Of a stretch of DNA of 64,000 nucleotides, positions 49,394-57,909 are shown one piece after another (position 1 is the stretch's first letter; each line of letters begins with the position of its first letter). The translations under genes were made by a program, and so were the position numbers. Below the pieces are notes generated by a model. It saw nothing but the letters and a program-made list of their open reading frames with translations, had not been told where the DNA came from and searched no databases. Origin of the DNA: Halorussus halophilus (GTDB taxonomy: Archaea > Halobacteriota > Halobacteria > Halobacteriales > Haladaptataceae). The stretch is taken from NCBI RefSeq assembly GCF_008831545.1, contig NZ_CP044523.1, forward strand, positions 2,542,001-2,606,000. The letters run 5' to 3'.

Positions 49394-51229
49394 ATGAGCG
49401 GTCGTGCCGTCGAAGTGAGCGTCGTCCTCCCGGCCTACAACGAAGAGGCGACTATCGAGAACACGGTCGAGACGACACTCACCACGCTAGATTCGTTCCT
49501 CCCCGCAGGCACGTACGAAGTCCTCGTCGCCGAAGACGGGTGTGACGACAGAACGCCCGAAATCGCCGACAGAATGGAAGCCGAAGACGAGCGCGTTCGT
49601 CACTTCCACAGTGACGAGCGCCTCGGTCGTGGCGGCGCACTCAACCACGCGTTCCGCGCCGCAGACGGCGAGACGTTGGTGTACTTCGACACGGACCTTG
49701 CGACGGACATGAAACACTTAGAAGAGTTGGTCGAGGCCATTCGGTCTGGCGAGTATCAGTTCGCCACTGGTTCGCGCTGGATGCCCGGAAACGTCGCCGA
49801 CCGCCCGGCGAAGCGCGACTTCGCCAGTCGCGGCTTCAACGGACTGACTCGACTCTTCCTCTCTTCGGACCTGAAAGACCACCAGTGTGGGTTCAAGGCG
49901 TTCGACCGAGACGCGCTGTTCGACGTGCTCGACGACGTGGAAGACGAACACTGGTTCTGGGACACCGAAGTCCTCGTTCGCGCGCAGCGACGGGGCTACG
50001 ACATCAAAGAGTTCGCCGTCGAGTGGGAACCGAAGGGCGACACGAAAGTCGATTTGGTCCGTGACGTGTTCGGCATGGGGAGCCAGATTATGCGCTGTTG
50101 GTGGGAGTTTTCAGTACAACCGCGTATCACCCGCAACGTGTCTATCGCCGCGGGCGTCTTCCTCACCCTCGTCGCGGTGCTGTTGATGGGCGAGTACCTC
50201 CCGATGGACCAGGTATTGACCCAGATGAGCAACGCCGACCCGATGCTCGTCGGTGTCGCCGCGCTCGTCTACGTCCTCTCGTGGCCGCTTCGCGGTGCCC
50301 GCTACAGGGACATCCTCGAAGAACTCGGCTACACGGAAGACACTGACTTCCTGACGGGGGCTATCTTCGTCAGCCAGACCGGGAACCTCGTGTTTCCGGC
50401 GCGCGCTGGCGACGCCGTGCGCGCCTACGTCGTGAAGGCCCGCCGGTCGATACCGTATCCGACGGGCTTCGCCTCGCTGGCAGTCGAGCGCGTCTTCGAC
50501 CTGCTCACCATCACCGTGCTGGCGGGCGTCGTCCTCATCGGACTCGCCCTGACTGGCATGACCTCGCTGTCCGGCCTGCAATCGACAGTGCTGGGTTCGG
50601 ACCCGTCGGGTGGCGGCGTGGGTGCGAGTGGCCAGATGGCAGTGTACGTCGCGGGCGGCGTCGGCGTCGCGGCTATACTCGCCGCGGCGGTCATCGTCGT
50701 CAGCGCCCGCTCGGACCGCAACTACGTGCGCGCGGTCGTTTCGAAGTTGAGCAACGACTCGTACGCCGACTACGTAGCGGGCGTCATCGAGCGGTTTACC
50801 AGCGACGTGCAGACCGTTGCAGGGAATCGCAGCGCCTTCCTCACAGTCGGTGCGAGCAGTCTCGCCATCTGGACGCTCGACGTGGTGACGGCCCTGCTCG
50901 TGTTGCTCGCGTTCGACGTGTCGATGCCGCTCGTGTCCCTCGTCGCGGTCACGTTCTTCGCGGTCAGCGTCGGGAACCTCGCGAAAGTGTTGCCGCTGTC
51001 ACCCGGCGGCGTCGGCCTGTACGAAGGCGCGTTCACCATCTTCGTCGTCGGACTGACGCCGATTTCCGCGGCCGTCGCCATCGGCGCGGCCATCCTCGAC
51101 CACGCGGTCAAGAACATCGTGACGCTGGTCGGCGGCGTCGTCTCGATGTTCGTACTCAACGTCTCGTTGACGACCGCAGTGGAGGAGAGCAAAGAGGCGC
51201 GAGTGGACGCGGAACCGACCGACGACTAA
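49394..51229 (+). CDS. aglD: AglD-like dolichol phosphate glycosyltransferase with flippase-like membrane domain
   Basis: A 611-aa two-domain protein. A GT-2 domain opens with VSVVLPAYNEEATIENTVET, contains YFDTDLATDMKHLEELVEAI (DxD-type site) and EDGCDDRT. It is followed by a C-terminal multi-span region (from about residue 240) of the lysylphosphatidylglycerol synthase/flippase type, with LKVLPLSPGGVGLYEGAF-like KVLPLSPGGVGLYEGAFTIF. Haloferax AglD has this same size and fusion and charges dolichol phosphate with the final mannose of the S-layer N-glycan. The sugar used here is inferred by similarity. Confidence 0.85.
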   Translation: MSGRAVEVSVVLPAYNEEATIENTVETTLTTLDSFLPAGTYEVLVAEDGCDDRTPEIADRMEAEDERVRHFHSDERLGRGGALNHAFRAADGETLVYFDTDLATDMKHLEELVEAIRSGEYQFATGSRWMPGNVADRPAKRDFASRGFNGLTRLFLSSDLKDHQCGFKAFDRDALFDVLDDVEDEHWFWDTEVLVRAQRRGYDIKEFAVEWEPKGDTKVDLVRDVFGMGSQIMRCWWEFSVQPRITRNVSIAAGVFLTLVAVLLMGEYLPMDQVLTQMSNADPMLVGVAALVYVLSWPLRGARYRDILEELGYTEDTDFLTGAIFVSQTGNLVFPARAGDAVRAYVVKARRSIPYPTGFASLAVERVFDLLTITVLAGVVLIGLALTGMTSLSGLQSTVLGSDPSGGGVGASGQMAVYVAGGVGVAAILAAAVIVVSARSDRNYVRAVVSKLSNDSYADYVAGVIERFTSDVQTVAGNRSAFLTVGASSLAIWTLDVVTALLVLLAFDVSMPLVSLVAVTFFAVSVGNLAKVLPLSPGGVGLYEGAFTIFVVGLTPISAAVAIGAAILDHAVKNIVTLVGGVVSMFVLNVSLTTAVEESKEARVDAEPTDD

Positions 51230-51253
51230 GCGTCCTGTTTTTCGGTGGTTACG

Positions 51254-51772
51254 TTATCTGTAGAATCCAGTCACGAACGGCCCGAGAGCACCGGCCAGCG
51301 CAGAGCGTAGACCGTCTTCGCGGTCGATGATGCCGTTCGTCAGGACGCCCGCCGCTCCGCGCGTTTCCGGCACGTCGTCGGTCCCGAGTGCGTCGTTCAT
51401 CACCGGGCCGAGTTCCTCGCCGCCTCGAATTCTGTCGGCGATGTTGTCTGGTAAGCGGAGTCTCGGACCCGCGCCCCGGCCAATCTGGTCGCCATCGGTC
51501 GCGGCGGCCCACATGATAAGGAAGAGACCGTCCGCTCCTTCGATTTCGGCGACGCCGCCCTCCAGTCCGACGCCGAGCGTAAACTCACCCGCGTCGAGGA
51601 CGTTCTGGGCACGATTCACCGCACCTTCGACCGTCTCGCGCTCGCCGAAGGGCTGTTCTGAGACGCCGGACTCGACGGCGACAGACTCCACGGTGAGTTC
51701 GGGAATCGACGAGAGTGCGGACTCGGTGGCACGTCGCTTGACGGGATTCGTACTGCCGACACCGACTCGCAT
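51254..51772 (-). CDS. DUF84 family inosine/xanthosine triphosphatase (YjjX-like)
   Basis: A 172-aa house-cleaning enzyme. It starts MRVGVGSTNPVKRRATESAL (NTPase P-loop-like strand), has QPFGERETVEGAVNRAQNVL and FTLGVGLEGGVAEIEG, and PRLRLPDNIADRIRGGEELG closes the fold. The family hydrolyses ITP and XTP so they do not enter nucleic acids. It is convergent with the AglD-like gene, 24 bp apart. Confidence 0.87.
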   Translation of the reverse strand: MRVGVGSTNPVKRRATESALSSIPELTVESVAVESGVSEQPFGERETVEGAVNRAQNVLDAGEFTLGVGLEGGVAEIEGADGLFLIMWAAATDGDQIGRGAGPRLRLPDNIADRIRGGEELGPVMNDALGTDDVPETRGAAGVLTNGIIDREDGLRSALAGALGPFVTGFYR

Positions 51773-51804
51773 ACACTGAGAGAGATGGTCGGGCGACTTG
51801 TGAG

Positions 51805-52587
51805 TTACTGTCTGGCGATTTCCGGATGAAGACTCACGGCAAGTCTTTCGACGCCGTCGAGGAGTCGCGGACTCGGTTGGTTCAATAGCGAGTCGTGAAG
51901 CACGTGGACGTTCCCCCGCTCGACGGCCGGAACGTCCAAATTGCGTTCCACGACCGATTCAGGGTCCGCGCTGTCGCCACGGCCACAGTAGTGACAGACG
52001 ACGTGTTCGGGGGCGGCCGATTCGATTTCCTCTGTCGAGACTTCGTGGGACCGCTCGCCCGGTTCAACGAAGGGATGACTCCCTCCAGCGACTTCGACTG
52101 CTTGTGGAACCCAGTTGCCCGCTGCCATCGGTGGGTCTGGCCACTCCTCGCAGTAGACCACTGGTCGGTCGTACGGCGCGACCAGCGACCGGACGCGGTG
52201 GAGTCTACTCCGCGCACGCCACGCGAGGTCGTGGCCCGCTTTGGGGTCGCCGACGGTTCGGCCTATCTCGGCAAACGATTCGACTACCTCGCCGAGTGTC
52301 GTGGGTGAAAACTGAACGACGCGGTAACCACGCCCGCGGAGTTTATTCGTCACCTCGGTCTGGAGGTCGTCGGCAGTCAACACGAGGTCGGGGTTCAGTT
52401 CGGCTACGGCGTCGTAGTCGGGATTGAGCCACCCGCCGACGCGCGTGGGGGCACGCTCGGCGCTTCTCCCGCGTTCGAAGTCCTCACAGTGATTCGTGAC
52501 GCCCACGAGGCGGTCGGTCGCGTCGAGAGCGCGCACTGTTTCGGTCGCACTCGGAGCCAACGAGACGATGCGTGGCAGGTCGGCCAT
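51805..52587 (-). CDS. BtuF-like helical-backbone metal receptor, no signal peptide
   Basis: A 260-aa protein of the ABC cobalamin/iron-siderophore binding type: RIVSLAPSATETVRALDATD, RLVGVTNHCEDF, LNPDYDAVAELNPDLVLTAD and a Trp-rich VVYCEEWPDPPMAAGNWVPQ, the usual cobalamin-side segment. It begins MADLPRIVSL with no Tat/Sec signal and no lipobox, so it should stay in the cytoplasm, and no permease or ATPase lies nearby. A cytoplasmic corrinoid-binding role is plausible because the genome uses a B12-dependent mutase. Confidence 0.8.
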   Translation of the reverse strand: MADLPRIVSLAPSATETVRALDATDRLVGVTNHCEDFERGRSAERAPTRVGGWLNPDYDAVAELNPDLVLTADDLQTEVTNKLRGRGYRVVQFSPTTLGEVVESFAEIGRTVGDPKAGHDLAWRARSRLHRVRSLVAPYDRPVVYCEEWPDPPMAAGNWVPQAVEVAGGSHPFVEPGERSHEVSTEEIESAAPEHVVCHYCGRGDSADPESVVERNLDVPAVERGNVHVLHDSLLNQPSPRLLDGVERLAVSLHPEIARQ

Positions 52588-52742
52588 CGACTACCCATCG
52601 GCGAGCGACCCGAATAAATCGTCCGACGTGCGTCGTACAACCTGATATTATCCAATTTAAATTTTTCCCACCGGAAACCGAGACCGGCGGTTGCGAGCAG
52701 TGTGGTACGCATTCTCGTGAATCGCGGGGCTCGATTCCGGAA

Positions 52743-52751
52743 AATTTAAAT
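52743..52751 (+). promoter_or_regulatory. TATA region of the tfb gene
   Basis: AATTTAAAT lies about 105 bp before the tfb start, and a second copy is seen at about 52656-52664 (CCAATTTAAATTT). If the nearer one is used, the message has an ~80-nt leader with a GAGGTG ribosome site at about 52840-52845. The farther copy may serve the divergent receptor gene. Confidence 0.5.
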
Positions 52752-52851
52752 ATGTTTCGGAGTAACTGGATGTTAAGAACTGAGTCCGGGTTTTTCAGGC
52801 TTTCCCTGCCCGGTTAGCTCACGCCCTCTCGTAATCCACGAGGTGTAAGCG

Positions 52852-53817
52852 ATGACGAACACACACATTCGAACTCGACAGTCAGAAGAAGCGGTAGAAG
52901 AAGAAAAGACCGACGACGGGACCACCTGTCCCGAATGCACGGGGAGACTCATCAACGACGGCGAACACGGTGAAACCGTCTGCGAAGAGTGCGGCCTCGT
53001 CGTCGAGGAAGACAACGTAGACCGCGGGCCGGAGTGGCGCGCGTTCGACGCCAAAGAGAAGAACGAGAAGTCCCGCGTCGGTGCCCCGACGACGAACACG
53101 ATGCACGACAAGGGTCTCTCGACCAACATCGACTGGCGCGACAAGGACGCCTACGGCAACTCGCTCGGGTCGCGCCAGCGCGAGAAGATGCAGCGCCTGC
53201 GCAAGTGGAACGAACGGTTCCGCACGCGAGACAGCAAGGAGCGCAACCTCAAGCAGGCACTCGGCGAAATCGACCGCATGGCCAGCGCGCTCGGCCTGCC
53301 GGACAACGTCCGGGAGACGGCGTCGGTCATCTATCGGCGCGCACTGGACGAGGACCTGCTTCCGGGCCGCTCCATCGAGGGCGTCTCGACATCCTGTGTC
53401 TACGCCGCCGCTCGACAGGCGGGCGTCCCGCGCAGTCTGGACGAAATCGGCGACGTCTCACGCGTCGAGAAGAGCGAAGTCGCCCGCACGTACCGCTACG
53501 TCGTCCGGGAACTGAACCTCGAAGTCAAGCCCGCCGACCCCGAGAGCTACGTGCCGCGATTCGCGTCGGGACTCGACCTCTCCGACGAGGCCGAACACCG
53601 CGCCCGCGAACTGCTCAAGACCGCCAAAGAGCAGGGCGTCCACAGCGGCAAGTCGCCGGTCGGACTCGCCGCAGCGGCCGTCTACGCCGCCGCACTCTTG
53701 ACCAACGAGAAGACCACGCAGGCAGAGGTCAGCGACGTGGCCGACATCAGCGAAGTCACCATCCGCAACCGCTACCACGAGTTGCTGGAAGCCGAAGAAG
53801 CGCCTGCGATGGCGTAA
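52852..53817 (+). CDS. tfb: Transcription initiation factor IIB (TFB)
   Basis: A 321-aa general factor that bridges TBP-bound promoter and RNA polymerase. The zinc ribbon (CPECTGRLINDGEHGETVCE, then ECG, about 24-46) is followed by the B-reader (GPEWRAFDAKEKNEKSRVGA) and two cyclin folds (LKQALGEIDRMASALGLPDN and ARELLKTAKEQGVHSGKSPV). Length and motif set are standard. Haloarchaea own several TFBs; this one has an untranslated leader with a ribosome site, unlike most neighbours. Confidence 0.95.
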   Translation: MTNTHIRTRQSEEAVEEEKTDDGTTCPECTGRLINDGEHGETVCEECGLVVEEDNVDRGPEWRAFDAKEKNEKSRVGAPTTNTMHDKGLSTNIDWRDKDAYGNSLGSRQREKMQRLRKWNERFRTRDSKERNLKQALGEIDRMASALGLPDNVRETASVIYRRALDEDLLPGRSIEGVSTSCVYAAARQAGVPRSLDEIGDVSRVEKSEVARTYRYVVRELNLEVKPADPESYVPRFASGLDLSDEAEHRARELLKTAKEQGVHSGKSPVGLAAAAVYAAALLTNEKTTQAEVSDVADISEVTIRNRYHELLEAEEAPAMA

Positions 53818-53916
53818 GTCGCGCCGAAGTGTAAGCGCGTTCGGTATTTTACGCGGGAGACAGTACGCGAACCGAAAGAGAGTTTTGTCGCCAACGTGAG
53901 ACAATCAGCAAGCGGA

Positions 53917-54963
53917 ATGGAAACGGAACACCGGATTCACGTCGGCGACGCCCGCGAGATGACTGAGTTGGGAGACGATTCGGTCGAGTTGGTCGTCACC
54001 TCGCCTCCGTACCCGATGATAGAGATGTGGGACGACCTCTTCGCCGACCTCGACTCCGAAATCGAATCCGCACTCTCGGCGGGCGACGGTGAGGCGGCGT
54101 TCCAGGCGATGCACGACGCGCTCGCCCCGGTCTGGTCCGAACTCTCGCGCGTCCTCGTTCCCGGTGGCATCGCGGCCGTCAACGTCGGCGACGCGACCCG
54201 AAGCGTCGCCGACACGTTCGAGTTGTATCCGAACCACGCCGAACTCATCTCCCGGTTTCGGGACGAAGGATTCTCGCTGCTGCCGGACGTCCTCTGGCGC
54301 AAGCCCGTCAACAGCCTCACGAAGTTCATGGGGTCGGGAATGGTGCCGCCGAACGCATACGCGACGCTCGAACACGAGTACGTCCTGTTGTTTCGCAACG
54401 GCCGTGAGTCGCGGTCGTTCGAACCCGGTGCCGAGCGGCGATACGAGGCGGCGTACTTCTGGGAGGAGCGCAACGACTGGTTTTCCGACCTCTGGACCGA
54501 CGTGCGCGGCGAGCGCCAACAGTTGGGCACCGACGGCCTTCGAAAACGCTCGGCGGCGTATCCGTTCGAGGTGCCGTACCGACTCGTCAACATGTACTCC
54601 GTCTACGGCGACACCGTTCTGGACCCCTTCTGGGGAACCGGCACTACCTCGCTGGCGGCGATGGTCGCGGGCCGCAATTCGGTGGGCTACGAACTCTCGC
54701 GGGAATTCCGGGACGTGTTCGACGAGCGCGTGGCGGGACTTCCGGGGTTCGCCGACAGCGTCAATCGGTCGCGGTTGGCCCAGCATCGGGAGTTCGTCGC
54801 CGACAGCGAGAACGGAGCGGGCGACTTCGGCTACGAAGCCGACAACTACGACTTCCCAGTGAAGACCCAACAAGAGCGACAACTCCAACTGTACTCGGTC
54901 GTAGACTGCGAGCGCGAGGACGACCGATATCTCGTCGCCCACGAGCGATTCGGGAACGAGTAG
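53917..54963 (+). CDS. Zim-like beta-class DNA methyltransferase (N4-cytosine type)
   Basis: A 348-aa methylase with the catalytic TSPPYPMIEMWDD (SPPY at 29-32) in the N-terminal half and the SAM-binding LDPFWGTGTTSLAAM (238-244) near the end: the beta-class order used by N4-cytosine and some N6-adenine enzymes. Size, SPPY and the tfb/aroD/aglD neighbourhood match Zim of Haloferax, which methylates cytosine in CTAG. No restriction enzyme is nearby, so it is an orphan methylase. GTG 53896 is an alternative start. Confidence 0.82.
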   Translation: METEHRIHVGDAREMTELGDDSVELVVTSPPYPMIEMWDDLFADLDSEIESALSAGDGEAAFQAMHDALAPVWSELSRVLVPGGIAAVNVGDATRSVADTFELYPNHAELISRFRDEGFSLLPDVLWRKPVNSLTKFMGSGMVPPNAYATLEHEYVLLFRNGRESRSFEPGAERRYEAAYFWEERNDWFSDLWTDVRGERQQLGTDGLRKRSAAYPFEVPYRLVNMYSVYGDTVLDPFWGTGTTSLAAMVAGRNSVGYELSREFRDVFDERVAGLPGFADSVNRSRLAQHREFVADSENGAGDFGYEADNYDFPVKTQQERQLQLYSVVDCEREDDRYLVAHERFGNE

Positions 54964-54994
54964 CCTTTTACACGCGGGAGGCACAGACCACGCC

Positions 54995-55666
54995 ATGGAG
55001 TTCGAGGAGTTCGTCTTGGTGGCGAGCGTGACCGACCTCGCCGCCGAGCGTCGCGCCCGCGACCACGCCGATGCAGTCGAGTTTCGAATGGACCTCTCCG
55101 AGGGCCCGCAGTCGGACGTAGAGAGCTACGACGGTGAGTTGCCGATACTCGCTACGAACCGGGCGGCGTGGGAAGGCGGGGAGGCCGCAGACGACCACGC
55201 ACGACTCGACGCGCTGGCCGAGGTCGCCGAGCATCCCGCCGTGGAGGCAATCGACGTGGAGCTACGGAGTCTCGTCTCGGGAGAGGCCGACGAAGTCGTC
55301 GGGCGCGCCCGCGACCACGGCGTGAGCATCGTCGCCTCGGTTCACGACTTCGAGACGACGCCGTCCACGATGGAGATGCGCGGAAAGTTGCAACTAGCCA
55401 CGAGACGCGGCGACGTAGGGAAGTTGGCCGTGACCGCTCACGACCGAAGCGACGTGCTGGACCTGTTGACCGTCACCGACCAACTCGACGGGGCAGGCGA
55501 GCGCGTGGCGACGATGGCGATGGGCGAGGCGGGCCGACACTCGCGGGCGGTCGCGCCGCTGTACGGGTCGAAGATCGGCTACGCGCCAGTCGAGTCCGAG
55601 GACGCGACTGCGCCGGGCCAGTACGACCTCGAAACGCTGGCAGGGCTCGTCGAGCAACTGGAGTAG
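54995..55666 (+). CDS. aroD: 3-dehydroquinate dehydratase, type I
   Basis: A 223-aa TIM-barrel Schiff-base enzyme dehydrating 3-dehydroquinate to 3-dehydroshikimate. Motifs are EFVLVASVTDLAAERRARDH, VEFRMDLSEGP (Glu-x-Arg strand), SIVASVHDFETTP (the catalytic His) and DVGKLAVTAHDRSDV with the Schiff-base Lys; MAMGEAGRHSRAVAPLYGSK closes the site. It works after dehydroquinate synthase II, encoded 1 kb away on the other strand, and the aldolase at 29686. Confidence 0.92.
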   Translation: MEFEEFVLVASVTDLAAERRARDHADAVEFRMDLSEGPQSDVESYDGELPILATNRAAWEGGEAADDHARLDALAEVAEHPAVEAIDVELRSLVSGEADEVVGRARDHGVSIVASVHDFETTPSTMEMRGKLQLATRRGDVGKLAVTAHDRSDVLDLLTVTDQLDGAGERVATMAMGEAGRHSRAVAPLYGSKIGYAPVESEDATAPGQYDLETLAGLVEQLE

Positions 55667-55850
55667 GTCGGTTCTCCATAGCCGTCGCTCGTGGATGCGG
55701 GATGGCTCCGTCCTTTCGGAGTAGTCGGACTGGCGGATGACGAGGTCATCGACCGTGCTGACTGACTCACCAGCTATCTGCTCGCAACCGCGCGAAACGT
55801 CCGGGGCGAGTTTGTCCCGGCTTGGTATTTGAACGTTTGTGCGAGCCGTC

Positions 55851-56007
55851 GCCGCGCGCTGGCGCGACCCGAAGGGTGTCGCGCCAACTGTCGCGCGAGG
55901 GACGAGTAACGGAGCGCGGACGACGCGAACCTACGTGGTCGCGTCGTCCGAATCCGAGTAACGCAGTCGGATGGGGAGGGTGTGGCTGTCGCGGTGCTGG
56001 GCGGTCG
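55851..56007 (+). repeat. Hairpin module, copy F (single module)
   Basis: CGCGCGC; stem TGGCGCGAC/GTCGCGCCA (55860-55886); TCGCGCGAGGGACGAGTAAC; a 12-bp stem CGGACGACGCGA/TCGCGTCGTCCG (55917-55950); then CGCAGTCGGATGGGGAGG and GTGTGGCTGTCGCGGTGCTG. It has the same order of parts as the module at 24516-24660. It fills part of the gap between aroD and the next gene and is followed 14 bp later by the T6/A6 double hairpin. Confidence 0.7.
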
Positions 56008-56021
56008 CCGCACAAGCTACA

Positions 56022-56147
56022 GAAGACGCGAGAAATCGAGACGCATGCGTCTCGATTTCTCTGCGTCCATTTTTTGATCCACATTTTTTGGCGGAGCGGT
56101 GCGCGGGAGCCTTCGGCTCCCAGCGCACCCGACGCCAAAAAAGGTGG
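56022..56147 (+). repeat. T6/A6 double-hairpin module, copy 2
   Basis: The module begins GAAGACGCGA and then holds a perfect 28-bp palindrome (56032-56059, arms GAAATCGAGACGCA). GCGTCCATTTTTTGATCCAC and T6 follow. Next comes a hairpin with arms TTTTTTGGC/GCCAAAAAA, GGTGCGC/GCGCACC and GGGAGCC-TTC-GGCTCCC, ending AAAAAAGGTGG. All single-stranded links match the copy at 30972-31099 while nearly all stem bases differ. It ends 48 bp before the next gene start. Confidence 0.65.
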
Positions 56148-56194
56148 TTGTGGAGGCGCAAGTTTTTAACGCAAGCGCCAGTTATCCCCGTCTA

Positions 56195-56650
56195 GTGACT
56201 CATACGAAATCTGGAAAGCGTCCGTGGCTGGGCGCGATACTGGCGTTCTTTCTGCCCGGACTCGGGCACGTCTACCTGCGGGAGTGGCTTCGGTCGCTGA
56301 TGTGGTTCGGGTTCGTCCTGAGCGCCGTCGTCCTCTTCGTGCCGATTCCGGACTCCGCGATGGCCGCCGCCGAGACAGGTGGCGTCCAGGCAGCGTGGGA
56401 CGCCGCGATGCAGACGAGCCAGAACCTCCCGATGGAGGCGATGTTACCCATCCTCGTCGTGCGCGTGTTCAGCGCCATCGACGCCTACTGGCTGGCGCTT
56501 CAGGGCCAGACCGAAGAACAGGAGGGCGAGCGCTGTCCGGCCTGTGGCAAGCCAGTGGACGAGGAACTCGACTTCTGTCAGTGGTGTACGACGCCGCTGG
56601 CCGAACACGAGAACCCGGACCCGGCCGAAAAAGGACTGCTGTCGCGCTGA
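56195..56650 (+). CDS. Membrane protein with C-terminal double zinc ribbon
   Basis: A 151-aa protein. A basic N-terminus (HTKSGKRPW) leads to AILAFFLPGLGHVYLREWLR, a TM2-like PGxGH turn, then two more spans and a zinc ribbon CPACGKPVDEELDFCQWC (about 118-135). Start: GTG 56195, placed 28 bp after TTTTTAA (56163-56169), the probable TATA box, giving a leaderless message. The family is widespread in haloarchaea without known function. Confidence 0.75.
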   Translation: MTHTKSGKRPWLGAILAFFLPGLGHVYLREWLRSLMWFGFVLSAVVLFVPIPDSAMAAAETGGVQAAWDAAMQTSQNLPMEAMLPILVVRVFSAIDAYWLALQGQTEEQEGERCPACGKPVDEELDFCQWCTTPLAEHENPDPAEKGLLSR

Positions 56651-56671
56651 CGGCTGCCTGCGCTGACTGTT

Positions 56672-57841
56672 CTACTTCTCGATGATGCTCTCTTCGACGC
56701 TCTCGCCGAAGTGTCGAGCGCCTTCCTCTCTGTAGAGTCGAATCTCGTCGCCGACCTGCAAGTCAGTCACTGCTTTCCGGCCCTCGCTGGTCGGGACCTT
56801 GATTGTCTCTGCGTTCTGCAGTAGCGTCTCGACTCTGTCGCCGTCGTCCGTCTCAGCCTCGACGCGGAACATCGGTCGCTGCTCGATTTTGACGCGGCCG
56901 ACCGTCGCTTCGCGGGTGGTGCCGTCCAGGTTCACGACCTGCACCTCGTCGCCGGATTTCAGTTCCGAGAGGTACTTCGTGCCGCCGTCGGGCGTGCGGA
57001 CGTAGGCGTGGACTGCACCTGCGTTGACCCGGAACGGCCGGGAGGCGACGTACGGCGATTCGGCGGTTTCTGCGTGGACGAAGAACAGACCGCGGGACAT
57101 CGACCCGACGAGCATCCCTTCGTCGTGTTCAAGCAGGTTGCCGGTATCGACGCAGACGCGGTCGGCGCTCCCGGTGCGTTCGACCGTCGTCACCTCTGCC
57201 CAGTCTAAGTCGAGCGTCTCGCGTTCTGCTTCGTCGCGGACATCGACGGTGTCTCGAATCTCGTCCGGGTCGTCGCTGTCGAGGAGTACAGCGTCGCTAC
57301 CGATTTCCAGCGTCTCGAAGGCGGTCTTGGCTTCCTCGGCGCTGGTGACGCCCGCGATGAGGTCGGTCTCCTCGCCGATGCGAGCGATGAGATTCTCCAG
57401 CGGGATGATGGTCCAGTCTTCGCCGACGACGACGGTGTAGTCTGCTTCGTCGGCCGCCGCCTCTGCGAACGCCTCGTACTCTTGGCCGAAGATGCGGACG
57501 TAGGCACCGTCCGCTCGGTCGTCGGTTCGGCGGAGCGTCGAGAGGTCCGCCGACCCCGAGAAGTCGTTCGGGAGGTCTACTGTCCCGTCGCCCTCGCCCT
57601 CTTTGCCGACGAAGTAGGCGTCGGCCTCTGCGGCATCGGCTTCGGCTTCGTCGATGACTTGCGTGTCGCCGTTCGAGAACGCCGCGACGTTCACGTCGCC
57701 GAGTTCTCGCACTCGCGCGACGTCTTCTGCGTCTACCAGTACCCAATCGACGCCTGCTTCCAGCCCAGCAGTGATTCGTTTCCGACGGTCGTCCCAGTCG
57801 CCGACTGCGTCGTCGGCTTTGAGCCATACAGAGCGGGTCAT
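56672..57841 (-). CDS. 3-dehydroquinate synthase II
   Basis: A 389-aa archaeal-type enzyme (AroB-prime) that oxidises and cyclises the product of the alternative aldolase to 3-dehydroquinate with NAD. Features: MTRSVWLKADDAVGDWDDRR at the start, ENLIARIGEETDLIAGV, GDAVLLD-type GSDAVLLDSDDPDEI, VGSMSRGLFFVHAE and NAGAVHAYVRTPDGGTKYLS, the family's signature. Together with aroD (54995) and the aldolase (29686), three steps of the aromatic route are within the window, though not in one operon. Confidence 0.92.
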   Translation of the reverse strand: MTRSVWLKADDAVGDWDDRRKRITAGLEAGVDWVLVDAEDVARVRELGDVNVAAFSNGDTQVIDEAEADAAEADAYFVGKEGEGDGTVDLPNDFSGSADLSTLRRTDDRADGAYVRIFGQEYEAFAEAAADEADYTVVVGEDWTIIPLENLIARIGEETDLIAGVTSAEEAKTAFETLEIGSDAVLLDSDDPDEIRDTVDVRDEAERETLDLDWAEVTTVERTGSADRVCVDTGNLLEHDEGMLVGSMSRGLFFVHAETAESPYVASRPFRVNAGAVHAYVRTPDGGTKYLSELKSGDEVQVVNLDGTTREATVGRVKIEQRPMFRVEAETDDGDRVETLLQNAETIKVPTSEGRKAVTDLQVGDEIRLYREEGARHFGESVEESIIEK

Positions 57842-57909
57842 ACTCGCAGGCTTGCGCCGAGTTGGCTTGAACGTGGCGGATGCGACAACAGCTGTGAAAA
57901 GAATAGCAC

